From: Paraclostridium hominis
Lineage (GTDB): Bacteria; Bacillota; Clostridia; Peptostreptococcales; Peptostreptococcaceae
Assembly (NCBI RefSeq): GCF_014306135.1
Contig: NZ_JACRWD010000001.1
Coordinates: 1,302,001-1,366,000, forward strand
Direction: 5' to 3'
DNA length: 64,000 bases
Part shown: one piece after another, positions 1-9,835 of the stretch
How positions within the stretch are numbered: the stretch's first letter is position 1
How the letters are laid out: every line of letters starts with the position of its first letter
Program-made: the position numbers and the translations under genes
The notes under the pieces: generated by a model
What the model was told of the DNA's origin: nothing
The model's database searches: none
The model's input: only the letters and a program-made list of their open reading frames with translations

Positions 1-970
1 CGCCGTTAAATGGAGTCTTTTCTCCGCTTATAGTTTTAGCAACACATCTTCCTTCTTTATTTGCAGATGATCCCATTGGAGACCATACAGACTTTCCACT
101 TAGTATATTTTTTACTGTTACACAATCACCTACTGCATATATATCTTCATCATTAGTTTGCATATATTCATTAACTTTTATAGTTTTGTTTGTCTCTAAT
201 TCTAAACCACAATCACTTGCAATCTTTGTATTAGCTCTTATGCCAACAGCCATTACTATAATATCTGCCTTCATAGCTCTTTTATCTGTTCTTACTTTCT
301 TTACTTTATTATCTCCTTCTATAGAAATTAATCTTTCTCCTGTTAAAACCATTATTCCATTTTCCATTAATTCATCTTCAACATAAGAACATACCTCATC
401 ATCAAAGCCTGGCATTATGTGGTCCATAGCTTCAACCAAAGTCGTTTTAATTCCCATTTCATGAAGATTTTCAGCAACTTCAAGTCCTATGAATCCTCCT
501 CCTACTACCACAGCTCTTTTTACATTATCATTTTCAACAACTTCACGAACAGCTATAGCATCATTTGGAGTTCTCATATAATAAACTCCTTCCAAATCTA
601 TTCCTTCTATAGGTGGTTTTACTGGATCTGCACCTGTTGCTATAACCAATTTATCATAATTAAATTTAACTTCTTCATTATTATTTAAATTTATTGCATT
701 TACTATTTTTTCATTTCTATCTATAGATAAAGCCTCTATTCCTGTTTTAACTTCTACCTGAGTTAAATCAGAAAAACTCTTAGGAGTGTTTACTATCAAA
801 TCTGATTTATTTTCTATAACTCCACCGACATAATATGGAAGTCCACATCCTGCATATGAAATATTCTCCCCCTTAGTTATAAGAGTTACATCTAAATCTC
901 TATTTTCACGTTTTAGTTTTGCAGCTGTTTTAGTGCCTGCAGCAACTCCCCCAATTACTAATACTTTCAT
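1..970 (-). CDS. CoA-disulfide reductase-like flavoprotein, cut by window edge
   Basis: N-terminal ~320 residues of a pyridine nucleotide-disulfide oxidoreductase; the C-terminus lies beyond base 1. The reverse strand opens with MKVLVIGGVAAG (FAD-binding Rossmann motif). The single redox cysteine sits at residue 42 in SYAGCGLPYY, the signature of CoA-disulfide reductases and NADH oxidases/peroxidases, where the Cys forms a mixed CoA disulfide or a sulfenate. A second dinucleotide motif (VVVGGGFIGLE) binds NAD(P)H, and AVGDC marks the second FAD segment. The start at 970 follows GGAGGGGTAAT. It is divergent from the LysR gene. Whether it carries a C-terminal rhodanese or TusA domain cannot be seen. 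Family call is firm; the exact substrate is open. Confidence 0.85.
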   Translation of the reverse strand, partial: MKVLVIGGVAAGTKTAAKLKRENRDLDVTLITKGENISYAGCGLPYYVGGVIENKSDLIVNTPKSFSDLTQVEVKTGIEALSIDRNEKIVNAINLNNNEEVKFNYDKLVIATGADPVKPPIEGIDLEGVYYMRTPNDAIAVREVVENDNVKRAVVVGGGFIGLEVAENLHEMGIKTTLVEAMDHIMPGFDDEVCSYVEDELMENGIMVLTGERLISIEGDNKVKKVRTDKRAMKADIIVMAVGIRANTKIASDCGLELETNKTIKVNEYMQTNDEDIYAVGDCVTVKNILSGKSVWSPMGSSANKEGRCVAKTISGEKTPFNG

Positions 971-995
971 ATTACCCCTCCAAGAATTTATATTA

Positions 996-1117
996 ATTAT
1001 ATTTTTAACAAGTTCTATTTAACTAAAGTGTATCAACTGTATAGTATAATGTAAAATTATAAAATCTTATTGATTTATAAATTTAACTTATAGTACACTT
1101 TATTTATCAAAAGTGTA
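996..1117. promoter_or_regulatory. Divergent promoter region with LysR-like operator
   Basis: Between the flavoprotein and lysR genes. TACACTTT (1094-1101) and AAAGTGTA (1110-1117) form an inverted repeat directly upstream of the lysR ribosome site. A third AAAGTGTA occurs at 1025-1032, next to the expected -35 of the reverse-strand gene (its -10 TATAAT is at 1001-996). The arrangement fits LysR autoregulation plus control of the divergent gene. Motifs are seen; the role is inferred. Confidence 0.45.
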
Positions 1118-1129
1118 TTGGGGGATACT

Positions 1130-2014
1130 ATGATAGATTTTAGATTAAAAACATTTATAGACTTATGTGAAACTAGAAGTTATACAAAAACGGCAAAGAG
1201 ACTATGCATTACTCAACCTGCCGTTAGCCAACATATCAAATACATAGAATCTAAATATAATATAAAATTATTTGATTACATAGGAAAAAATTTAATTCTA
1301 ACTAAGCTAGGTCAAGATTTTTTAAATAATATTTTAAAATTAAAAACCATGTCTTTATCTATTGAAAATGATTTAAAAAATTCAAAATGTATATCTAAAT
1401 CTTTATCATTTGGGGCAACTCGTAGTATTGGTGAATTTGTTATGCCAAATATTATAAAAAATTATTTAAGAGATTGTCCAAATGCTAATTTATCCATGGT
1501 TGTTGATAATACAAAAACATTATTGGATATGCTAAAAAAAGGTGTTTTAGAATTTTGTTTTATTGAAGGTCATTTTAATAAAGCAGATTATGAAACTCAC
1601 TTATTTAGTTATGAAGATTTTATTTTTATTGCTTCTCCTGAAAATCACCTTGCTAAAAAATCCAATTTATCTATTGAGGACTTATTTGGAGAAAGTTTAA
1701 TTCTTCGAGAACAAGGTTCAGGTAGCCGAGATATCTTTGAGCTGTGGCTTTATGAACAAAATTATTCTCATAAAAATTTTAACTCCCTACTTCAAGTAGG
1801 TAATATTAATTTAATAAAAGATTTAGTAAAAAATAATTTTGGTATATCTATAATTTATAAAGTTGCTGTAATGGATGAATTAGAAAAAAAAGAATTGATA
1901 ATGCTAGATATAAATTCTATGAAGTTATCTCATGAATTTAATTTTATATATTTAAAAGATTCTATATTCGCTTCAGAATATGTGGACTTTTTTAATAAAA
2001 TAAACAATTTTTAA
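1130..2014 (+). CDS. LysR family transcriptional regulator
   Basis: 294-residue LysR-type regulator. The N-terminal winged HTH (about residues 1-60) includes SYTKTAKRLCITQPAVSQHI; the rest is a substrate-binding-like effector domain (about 90-290). I choose ATG 1130 over the upstream TTG at 1118 because GGGGGAT lies 5 bases ahead of it. It is divergent from the CoA-disulfide reductase-like gene and 176 bp upstream of a YeiH-type transporter, so it probably controls one or both. A LysR next to yeiH is a known arrangement (YeiE-YeiH in enterobacteria), suggesting a sulfur-related signal. The effector is not deducible from sequence. Confidence 0.88.
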   Translation: MIDFRLKTFIDLCETRSYTKTAKRLCITQPAVSQHIKYIESKYNIKLFDYIGKNLILTKLGQDFLNNILKLKTMSLSIENDLKNSKCISKSLSFGATRSIGEFVMPNIIKNYLRDCPNANLSMVVDNTKTLLDMLKKGVLEFCFIEGHFNKADYETHLFSYEDFIFIASPENHLAKKSNLSIEDLFGESLILREQGSGSRDIFELWLYEQNYSHKNFNSLLQVGNINLIKDLVKNNFGISIIYKVAVMDELEKKELIMLDINSMKLSHEFNFIYLKDSIFASEYVDFFNKINNF

Positions 2015-2190
2015 ACACCTTAACTACTGTTAATTCTCACGTTTTAGAAATTTTAAATTTATATTTTTATTTATTTTAATTTTTTAATTTTAAAAAACCT
2101 GTTGCAAAAACCTTTTCTTTAGCACTATAATTCAAATCAAGAGCTGGATAAATATTTAATTAACAATATTTATTTTTAGGGGGGGTTTTT

Positions 2191-3240
2191 ATGTCAACAG
2201 GAATGTTGATGGGATTAGGAGTTTGTGCAATTTTAGCTAGTATTTCTACATTTTTAGGAAATCTTCAACATATAGTTGGTGCACCTATGATAGGTTTATT
2301 TCTAGGCGCTTTATTAGGAAATATAAAGCCTGCAAAAGGAGACTATAAAAAAGGAACGACATATGCAGCAAAAAAACTTTTAAAGTTTGGTATTATTTTA
2401 GCTGGTGCTACACTTAACTTTAATGCAATAATTCACACTGGTGGAAATGCACTTCCACTAATTATTACAAATATATGTATATCATTCTTAACTGCCTTAT
2501 TGGTTGGTAAAGCTCTAGGAGTTTCTATAAATACAAGAAGATTGGTTGGATCTGGTACTGCTATATGTGGAGGCACTGCTATAGCTACTGTTAGTCCAAT
2601 AATAAATGCAAATGATGATGAAATGGCTTATGCTTTGACAGCAATATTTTTATTTGATGTTTTTGCGGCTCTAGCATTTCCATTTATAGCTAATAGCTTA
2701 AACTTAACTCCAGATCAATTTGGCTTACTTGCTGGTACAGCTATAAGTGATACATCTAGTGTTGTTGCTGCTGGTGATACTTTTGCAAAACTTATAGGTA
2801 TATCTTCTGCTGCTGAATTACCAGTTATAGTTAAACTTACTAGGACTACTTTCTTAGTTGTAGTAGCTATTGTATTTACAATCGTTGTTGTAAATGAAAA
2901 AAGAAAAGAAGCTCAGCTTGTAAGCGCAAACGCTTTAGGCGATTCATCTAATGAACCTAAAAAATCTTTTGGGAAAATAATTATAGATGTATTCCCTTGG
3001 TTTATACTAGGCTTTTTAGGTATGGCTATACTAAATACATTTGGATTTTTTCCTGAATCCATATCTCCATTTTTCAAAAAAGGTTATAAATTCTTGGTAA
3101 CTACTGCTTTGGTAGGTGTTGGTTATAAAATAAATATAAAAGATTTGTTTACAAAAGGTGCAAAACCTATGATTTTAGGTGGTATAACTTGGTGTTCTGT
3201 TGCAATAGTGGCTATGGGTTATGTGCTTATATTAATGTAG
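2191..3240 (+). CDS. YeiH/UPF0324 family putative sulfate exporter
   Basis: 349-residue polytopic membrane protein of the UPF0324 (Cons_hypoth698, YeiH) family, with about 9-10 hydrophobic segments. Family-like glycine/serine stretches include SGTAICGGTAIATVSP and AGTAISDTSSVVAAGD. The family is annotated as putative sulfate or sulfo-compound exporters, but direct evidence is thin. The start has an ideal ribosome site (AGGGGGGG, 7 bases upstream). The gene follows lysR on the same strand and faces a CoA-disulfide/thiol flavoprotein across the regulator, which supports a sulfur or thiol theme. Length is normal and no defect is visible. Confidence 0.85.
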   Translation: MSTGMLMGLGVCAILASISTFLGNLQHIVGAPMIGLFLGALLGNIKPAKGDYKKGTTYAAKKLLKFGIILAGATLNFNAIIHTGGNALPLIITNICISFLTALLVGKALGVSINTRRLVGSGTAICGGTAIATVSPIINANDDEMAYALTAIFLFDVFAALAFPFIANSLNLTPDQFGLLAGTAISDTSSVVAAGDTFAKLIGISSAAELPVIVKLTRTTFLVVVAIVFTIVVVNEKRKEAQLVSANALGDSSNEPKKSFGKIIIDVFPWFILGFLGMAILNTFGFFPESISPFFKKGYKFLVTTALVGVGYKINIKDLFTKGAKPMILGGITWCSVAIVAMGYVLILM

Positions 3241-3258
3241 ATTTTAATATGTTTTTTA

Positions 3259-3292
3259 AGGGATGACAAAAATCATCCCTATCTTAATTTAT
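3259..3292 (+). terminator. Terminator after yeiH-like gene
   Basis: Hairpin AGGGATGA / TCATCCCT (3259-3266, 3273-3280) with a 6-base loop, then a loose T-rich tail. It lies between two convergent genes. Confidence 0.6.
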
Positions 3293-4416
3293 TTTCTAAA
3301 GTTAACTGTTCTAACATTATCTTTATTATATTTATTTATATTTTTAGATAAAGTTCCTTCTTTTAATCCAAATAACTCTTCTATATCTTGTGGATATATG
3401 CTAAGACCATAGTTAGCTAAATTATTCATAAATAATCCTTCATTCATTAATTTACTTTCAATTAACATATCAAATGATTTTTTAAGTAATATTGGATGAG
3501 TAGATTTTATATTATCATCTAATGGCTCTTTTTTAGACCATCCTTTTTTATCAATTTGATTCATTAAATACATATATTTTTTGTAACTTACTTTTCCTAA
3601 TTGATATCCTCTTAAAATCATAGCCCATATAGGAACTATCCACTTTTTCTTTAGCTCTATATAATCTTCTAATTCATGTACTCCTTCTAAATCTTCTAAA
3701 AAGCTTTCTTTTGGCATTAAAAATGCACATGCGAATTCATCTTTTGAAAACTTTTTAGATTGGATATTTGCTTCAACTGATATTATATATGCCAATTCAT
3801 AAGCTAAGTCGTAATTTCTTATAGGAGCTGATTTTTTGTCATTTCCTAAAGCTATAAAGTATCTAGATTCTTTGTCGATACTTTGTTTTTGACTAAAAGC
3901 TAAAGCCCCTTTTTTGTCTATATTTGTAGCTGATATAAATATACCATTTATTTCAAGTAAACTAACCATATTTCCTATAGGTCCATTGCCTAAATCAAAA
4001 AATTCTCTTACTTTTTGAGCTAATTCTTCTATATCATCATTTCTATTTAAATTATTAGGTAAATTCATTTCAGGGAATTTTATATATCCTTGTATAAATT
4101 TAAGTAATCTGTGAGTCATTACTAATTTTTCTTTTAAAGCTATATCATCCACTCTTGGTAATGTAGATTCCGTTCTAATATGCGTATTTTCAACTACTAC
4201 ATTTACAGCATCTTTTTCACTAAAGTAATCTTTTGGGAAACTTAAGGCATTAGCTAATTTCATTTCATTTTCTAATGTTGGCTTATATTTATCTCCTTCA
4301 AAAGCTAATATATCCTTTTTGTTTATTTTAGTTTCCTTTGCTAAAACATCTACAGTCTTTCCTCTATATACTCTAGCATTTTTTAGTTTCTTTCCGTTAA
4401 ATATTTTTTTACTCAT
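3289..4416 (-). CDS. XRE/ImmA-IrrE-like protein with degenerate protease motif
   Basis: 375 residues. Residues about 8-65 form an XRE-type HTH (LKNARVYRGKTVDVLAKETK onward). About 140-260 match the ImmA/IrrE (DUF955) zinc peptidase fold, including the downstream element DEFACAFLMP (227-235). The zinc motif expected as HExxH reads YELAY at 206-210: both histidines are tyrosine while the glutamate stays. The domain is therefore probably catalytically dead and may act as a sensor or scaffold. The C-terminal ~110 residues are not recognised. It begins 18 bp after the SNF2 helicase stop, with AAAGG upstream, so the two are one operon. Family assignment rests on domain order and flanking motifs. 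Confidence 0.75.
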   Translation of the reverse strand: MSKKIFNGKKLKNARVYRGKTVDVLAKETKINKKDILAFEGDKYKPTLENEMKLANALSFPKDYFSEKDAVNVVVENTHIRTESTLPRVDDIALKEKLVMTHRLLKFIQGYIKFPEMNLPNNLNRNDDIEELAQKVREFFDLGNGPIGNMVSLLEINGIFISATNIDKKGALAFSQKQSIDKESRYFIALGNDKKSAPIRNYDLAYELAYIISVEANIQSKKFSKDEFACAFLMPKESFLEDLEGVHELEDYIELKKKWIVPIWAMILRGYQLGKVSYKKYMYLMNQIDKKGWSKKEPLDDNIKSTHPILLKKSFDMLIESKLMNEGLFMNNLANYGLSIYPQDIEELFGLKEGTLSKNINKYNKDNVRTVNFRK

Positions 4417-4434
4417 ATTATTTTACCTTTCTAT

Positions 4435-7400
4435 TTATGTCAATAAATCTAATATTGCATCATTAGATAAATTTTTAAGCACTCCTGAATCTGACAATTC
4501 ATTACTTATTATATCATCTATTAACTTGCTTTTGTTTTCTTGAAGCTTAACAATTTTTTCTTCTATTGTTCCTTTAGCTATTAATTTTATAACTTCTACT
4601 GTTTGTTTTTGTCCAAATCTATGTGCTCTATCACTTGCTTGATTTTCAACTGATATGTTCCACCATGGATCAAAGTGAATTACTGTATTTGCAGAAGTTA
4701 AATTTAGTCCTGTTCCTCCTGCTTTTAAAGATATTAAAAACACTTTTTTATTAATATTTTTATTAAAATCATCTACTAATTTAATTCTATCTGTAGCTTT
4801 AGTTTGTCCATCTAAATAATTATATTCTATGTTTTCTTTATCAAGGACAACTGCTATATTTTGTAATACACTTGTAAATTGAGAAAATACCAATACTTTA
4901 TCATCATTTTCTATGATGTCTTTTAGTATTTCTATACAAGCACTTATTTTTGAGCTTTTTCCTTTATAGTCAGTTACAATTAAGCTTGGATCTAAGCATA
5001 ATTGTCTAAGCTTAGTTAAATAAGACAATACAGTAATTTTATCATTACTTTCATATTTATCTTGTAGCTTTCTTTGTATTTCATCTACGTAAGTTTTATA
5101 TATTTTTCTTTGTTCTTTACTTAATTCTACTAAAAACTTTTTTTCAATTTTATCAGACAATTCTTTTATAACCTGCTTTTTAGTTCTTCTTAGAATGAAA
5201 GGTTTTATAAGTTTTTTTAATCTTATAATATTACTTTCATCTCTTATAAAGATAGCATTAAACTTACTTACATTGTATAAATACCCTGGCATTATGAAAT
5301 CAAAAATTGACCATAATTCTAATAAATTATTTTCTATAGGTGTACCTGTAAGTGCAAATTTACATTTAGCTTTTATACTTTTAACTGCATCAGTAGTTAT
5401 AGATGTTGGGTTTTTAATATTTTGAGCTTCATCTATAATTATATAATCAAAATTTATATTTTCATATTTTTCACAGTCATTTCTTAGTGAACCATATGTA
5501 GTTAGTAACACATCTATGTTCTCAAGATTATCAATTATTGATTCTCTTTCTTTTTTACTTCCATGAACTATACCTATGTTTAAGCTTGGCGCAAAATTTT
5601 CAAACTCACTTTTCCAGTTATGTATAAGTGATGTTGGAGTTATGACAATACTTTTACATCCTTTTTTAGACAGTAAAAATGTTATGGTTTGAAGAGTTTT
5701 ACCTAAACCCATCTCATCTGCTAGTATACCCCCAAATCCACAATAATCTAGTGTTTTAAACCAATTAAAACCTTCTAATTGATAGTCTCTAAGATTAGCT
5801 TTTAAATCACCAGGAACTTCATAAACTATATTTTCAATATTGTTGAACTTATCAATTATTTTATTAACATTTTCAATACCATCTATATATGGAAGTTTCT
5901 TTTCTGTTAATATTTCATTTATATACATAGCTTTACTTTGGTGTATATTCATTTCTTTTATGTTATTAGTAAAACCTAAACTTTCCATAAGTTTAAACAT
6001 TTCTTTAGTTTCATCTTCTTCTAGATTTATGAAGTTTCCATTTTTAAGTTTATAAAATCTTTTATTAGCTTTAAATGCTTTTAGTATTTCTTTATATTCT
6101 TTGCTATCTACATCTTCTATCTTAAATTTAAATTCTAAGTAGTGATTTATTTCTTCGCCCAATCCAACTTTTATATTAGAAGAATTATATACCTTTTTTT
6201 CTTTGAATTTATCTGAATAATAAACTTCTCCAATGTTTTTAAGCCTATTTATTTCTTTACTTAAAAAGTCATATAGTTGCGCATCTGTACCTCTAAATAC
6301 ATACTTATCTTTGTCTTTTTCAAAATAATTTGTATATAGTCTATATATGGCTGCTTCTTCTTTTTCAACATCTCTAATTACAAATTTACCTTCATCTTCA
6401 CCTTCGTAGTACATTTTTACATTGCAAATTATTTTAGATTCTTCTAAATCAAAGTAATATTTTACAATTAAATCTTTTGCTATATTATTAGTTATACTGT
6501 CATCTATATTTATACTTTTTGATATTTCTTTAAGTTTTGGTATCAAACTTGTTAGACATTCACTTATTTCTTCTTTTTCAAACGCTATAGTTTTATATTC
6601 TTTTAAAACCTCGTATATCTTTTTATAATAAATTCCATTCATATCTGAAAGCAAATAAATATTACATTCATAAAACACTACATCTCCTTTATCGGATAAA
6701 GGTATTGGTAGTTTCTTATTACTTGATATAACTATTTTATCTTCTACTTTTTTTATATCTACATTTATTGGAACATTACCATCTATGATTTGTGGATTAT
6801 AAGTTTTTCTGTCAAAATTAAAAGTAAATTCTTTATACTTCATACACTCCATAAGCCTTTTAAGTAAACTTGAGTTTAATATCATATATCTATTTTTTCT
6901 TGCATTTATATTATCAGCTAAACTTAATCCATAGTCTTCTATAAACTGTGCCAAATTTTCATCATCCTCAAAATAACTACTTTTAGGATCGTATACAAAA
7001 CTTCTTCCATAAACTATGCTGTTTCCTTCTATTCTCGCTGCTGCAAATTGCTTAAAATCTTTTAGCGCATACATTTTATCATTGCCTATTTTAAATTCTG
7101 CTTCCAATGTATCATTTAGGTAATTTGTTATATCTACTTCTATATTAACTTTTTCCTTTGGAATTACTTTAAAATAATTCAATAAATCTTTATTTATAAA
7201 TCTTGTATTTACTTTAGGTTTAGTTTTTTCTTTTATATCAAGAGTTTTTAGCTTTAAATTATCAACTATATTTACTTTTAGCTCATCAATTCCTTTTAAA
7301 GTGATTGATGCTATGTGCTTACATATAAAGTTATTGTGGAGTGTAGTGTTTTGATTGAAGTCTTCACAAGTACAACCACTACTTATAATCTCTTTATTAT

Positions 7401-7599
7401 CTATGTCTATAATTAAAAAGCTATCATAAATGTCTCTTTGGTATTTAGAAACTATGCTTCCATAAAAACTAATTTTATTTTCTTCTTTAGAATAATTACT
7501 TTCTTCTATGTAACCTTGATTGTAATAGTCTCTTCCTCTATCTAATCTATACTTATCTATGTTTTGTAGTAATACTTCATTTACTATTTTAAAATCCAT
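4435..7599 (-). CDS. SWIM zinc-finger SNF2-family helicase
   Basis: 1054-residue Swi2/Snf2 ATPase. A SWIM zinc finger lies near the N-terminus (CTC at 76-78, CKH at 93-95: CxC...CxH). The middle ~400 residues match bacterial SNF2-associated regions. The helicase core starts near 600: motif I DEMGLGKT (~625), motif II as DEAQ (~722), motif III LTGTP. The C-terminal RecA-like domain has LVFSQF, SLKAGGTGLNLTSA and QASDRAHRFGQ. It is a DNA-translocating ATPase, presumably remodelling protein-DNA complexes; the target is unknown. Start ATG 7599 follows AGGTGGG. It is the first gene of a two-gene operon with the XRE/ImmA-like protein. Such helicases are common in Clostridia as solo genes, so a defence role is only a possibility. 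Confidence 0.9.
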   Translation of the reverse strand: MDFKIVNEVLLQNIDKYRLDRGRDYYNQGYIEESNYSKEENKISFYGSIVSKYQRDIYDSFLIIDIDNKEIISSGCTCEDFNQNTTLHNNFICKHIASITLKGIDELKVNIVDNLKLKTLDIKEKTKPKVNTRFINKDLLNYFKVIPKEKVNIEVDITNYLNDTLEAEFKIGNDKMYALKDFKQFAAARIEGNSIVYGRSFVYDPKSSYFEDDENLAQFIEDYGLSLADNINARKNRYMILNSSLLKRLMECMKYKEFTFNFDRKTYNPQIIDGNVPINVDIKKVEDKIVISSNKKLPIPLSDKGDVVFYECNIYLLSDMNGIYYKKIYEVLKEYKTIAFEKEEISECLTSLIPKLKEISKSINIDDSITNNIAKDLIVKYYFDLEESKIICNVKMYYEGEDEGKFVIRDVEKEEAAIYRLYTNYFEKDKDKYVFRGTDAQLYDFLSKEINRLKNIGEVYYSDKFKEKKVYNSSNIKVGLGEEINHYLEFKFKIEDVDSKEYKEILKAFKANKRFYKLKNGNFINLEEDETKEMFKLMESLGFTNNIKEMNIHQSKAMYINEILTEKKLPYIDGIENVNKIIDKFNNIENIVYEVPGDLKANLRDYQLEGFNWFKTLDYCGFGGILADEMGLGKTLQTITFLLSKKGCKSIVITPTSLIHNWKSEFENFAPSLNIGIVHGSKKERESIIDNLENIDVLLTTYGSLRNDCEKYENINFDYIIIDEAQNIKNPTSITTDAVKSIKAKCKFALTGTPIENNLLELWSIFDFIMPGYLYNVSKFNAIFIRDESNIIRLKKLIKPFILRRTKKQVIKELSDKIEKKFLVELSKEQRKIYKTYVDEIQRKLQDKYESNDKITVLSYLTKLRQLCLDPSLIVTDYKGKSSKISACIEILKDIIENDDKVLVFSQFTSVLQNIAVVLDKENIEYNYLDGQTKATDRIKLVDDFNKNINKKVFLISLKAGGTGLNLTSANTVIHFDPWWNISVENQASDRAHRFGQKQTVEVIKLIAKGTIEEKIVKLQENKSKLIDDIISNELSDSGVLKNLSNDAILDLLT

Positions 7600-7659
7600 T
7601 TACCCACCTAATTTCTTTTAAGTCATGACTTTTATTATATATTTTTTGTTAAAAATAAT

Positions 7660-7696
7660 AAAGACTGTAGTTTATTATTTTTAAACTACAGTCTTT
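7660..7696 (-). terminator. Terminator of the glycosidase gene
   Basis: A 14-bp perfect stem (7660-7673 with 7683-7696) around a 9-base loop, followed on the reverse strand by a T-rich tail. It lies just past the stop of the 7711-9690 gene. Confidence 0.85.
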
Positions 7697-7710
7697 ATAT
7701 TACTTTAATT

Positions 7711-9690
7711 TTATCTAATTATTATCATTTCATGTCCATAAATTTTATCAATTTTAAACTTAATTTTGTTATTATCTTTAATAAAGTTTATACTTTCATC
7801 ACTTTGGTATTTTCTAATACTACTTATATTAAAATCCTCTATTTCTAAAGTAAATTCAGTATCAAATAAAGGTATTATATCTTCTATAGTATAAATATCT
7901 TGAGATCTTTTTTCTGTTATGTAATGAAGTAAATGTAGTACATAACCATTGTTGTCTAAATCATATTGTAATGTTGATAATATTGTAGATGGTCCATTGT
8001 GGCTTACCAGTTTGCTATTCATTAATAAATCAATTGCATCTTTTATAATTTCTTTACACCATCTAGCTGCATTTTTTCTATATATACTAAATATAGGATG
8101 AGCAAAATAAATTTTATTTTTATGTAAAGTAGCAGCTGGATTACCTATTTTTTTACTAGATGGAGTGTGTTGGTGAGAACAGAACTTTCCATCTTCTCCC
8201 CTATTAAAATATGGATTTATTGTATCTAATAAGATAGTTGAATTAACACACTTTGTATCTATTTTACTTAAGTACATTACAAATTCTTCTTTTGGCAAGC
8301 TCCTTCCTATTTTATCATTTGGCTTTATAAAGTCTCTATCATACTTTGATTTTCCTAATCGCTTATTTCCAAAGAAATCTATTTCTTCATTTAAATCTAA
8401 ACTTTCATAGCTTCCTATTACTTTTCCTCCATTTTCCACATAAGCTTCAAGTCTTTCTTTTAATTTTAAATTTCCTTTTATAGTATCCGGTATGATTATT
8501 AATTTGTAGTTATTAAAATCAATATTCATATCAATAATATCAAATTGATATGATAATTCTTGTAACATTCTAACAGCTCCTACTAAAGCTTGAGATGTTC
8601 CTTTTTCATTGTTAAAACCTTCTGGTGTTAATAATCCAATTTCAGATATAACTTTAACATTTGATAAATATTTTTCTTTTTCTTTAACAGATTTATATAC
8701 TTTTCCTATTAAATCATAAGCTGATTTGGATAAATTCCCATTTGGATGCAATTGATCTCCAATTGAACATTTACATCCTTGTGCTAGCATGTTAAAACAT
8801 TCAAACTCTAAGGCTGCTTGGTTTTTTAAAGAATGGAAGTCTCCCCAATAAGTATGGAACTTCCCTGTCATACCTAATATTTCCTTTCCTAAAAGTCTTG
8901 CAAATCTTACAGTTGTTGGGAAATGATCATAACCCCATCCTCCACTTGGAAGTGACTCTAGCTCTAGATGTGTAAATGAATCTAAAGAATCCCAAAATCT
9001 AGGTCCTATATGTGAGCTATTATAAAAAATAGTAGCATCTTTTACTTTAGAGTTTATTAAATCTGTTACTTCTTTTCTAAATTCATTTAACATTATATTT
9101 GAATAAGCTAGTCTTTCTTCTTTTATGTTAATATCTATATTTAAATTCTTCATCTTTTCTTTACAATAATCACAACTACAGTCTACTGCAAATAAAATAT
9201 CCATAAAAAATCCATCTATATTTTCACATCCTACTGATTCAATTATATCAATTATGTGTTCTTTAAAATATTCTCTATATGGTGAATTTAAACATATTGT
9301 ATTGTAAAAATGTGGCTTTTCTACATTCTGAGTACAAATTGGATTTCCTTTGAAATCTTTACTTAACCACTGAGGATAATTTTCACTTATATATCCATCC
9401 CATTGGACAGTCGTGTAAATTGGTACTTTTATGTTTAGTTCATGACATGCTTTTATTTGTTCAATTAATAAATTTTTATTTTTTAAATTTGGGTGAATCA
9501 TATCTGGTTTATTTCTAGATGGGTAATATAGCCATCCATGATGACATCTTGCAAAACATGTTATGGAATTTACACATGCTTTATCAAGAGTTTGAGCAAA
9601 TTTATTGCTATCAAAATCAATACCTATATCATCAATATATTCACTTGTATGAAAATCTAAATGTATTTGTCTAAAGTTTAATTTTTCCAT
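7711..9690 (-). CDS. GHL6-like glycoside hydrolase with trimerization-type domain
   Basis: 659-residue cytoplasmic protein without a signal peptide. The first ~340 residues look like a TIM barrel of the hypothetical glycosyl hydrolase 6 group, with HHGWLYYP, TTVQWDGY, a Cys-rich CSCDYC segment and GFFMDILF at a likely catalytic-carboxylate strand. Residues about 345-560 resemble a beta-galactosidase trimerization domain (IIIPDTIKGN..LEAYVENGGKVIGSYES). The C-terminus is a beta-sandwich. The start has AAGGGGGA upstream. It stands alone, with no sugar transporter or regulator beside it, so the sugar cannot be named. I recognise the general fold by memory of these proteins; the exact CAZy family is uncertain. 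Confidence 0.65.
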   Translation of the reverse strand: MEKLNFRQIHLDFHTSEYIDDIGIDFDSNKFAQTLDKACVNSITCFARCHHGWLYYPSRNKPDMIHPNLKNKNLLIEQIKACHELNIKVPIYTTVQWDGYISENYPQWLSKDFKGNPICTQNVEKPHFYNTICLNSPYREYFKEHIIDIIESVGCENIDGFFMDILFAVDCSCDYCKEKMKNLNIDINIKEERLAYSNIMLNEFRKEVTDLINSKVKDATIFYNSSHIGPRFWDSLDSFTHLELESLPSGGWGYDHFPTTVRFARLLGKEILGMTGKFHTYWGDFHSLKNQAALEFECFNMLAQGCKCSIGDQLHPNGNLSKSAYDLIGKVYKSVKEKEKYLSNVKVISEIGLLTPEGFNNEKGTSQALVGAVRMLQELSYQFDIIDMNIDFNNYKLIIIPDTIKGNLKLKERLEAYVENGGKVIGSYESLDLNEEIDFFGNKRLGKSKYDRDFIKPNDKIGRSLPKEEFVMYLSKIDTKCVNSTILLDTINPYFNRGEDGKFCSHQHTPSSKKIGNPAATLHKNKIYFAHPIFSIYRKNAARWCKEIIKDAIDLLMNSKLVSHNGPSTILSTLQYDLDNNGYVLHLLHYITEKRSQDIYTIEDIIPLFDTEFTLEIEDFNISSIRKYQSDESINFIKDNNKIKFKIDKIYGHEMIIIR

Positions 9691-9800
9691 GTTATCCCCC
9701 TTATTATTAAATTTTAAAAATAAATTTAATCTTCTTAATAATAATTCTATTTTTCATATTAATATACCTACTAAATATTTAATAATTATTAAATAAAAAT

Positions 9801-9823
9801 AAGGTAGCTTTTTAGGCTACCTT
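9801..9823 (-). terminator. Terminator of the 58-residue gene
   Basis: AAGGTAGC / GCTACCTT stem (9801-9808, 9816-9823), followed on the reverse strand by ATTTTTATTT. Confidence 0.8.
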
Positions 9824-9835
9824 TAAATGTATATT

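Noticed and set aside
186..688. Top-strand reading frames inside the first 970 bases
   Set aside because: They are antisense shadows of the flavoprotein; the reverse frame has clear FAD and NAD motifs.
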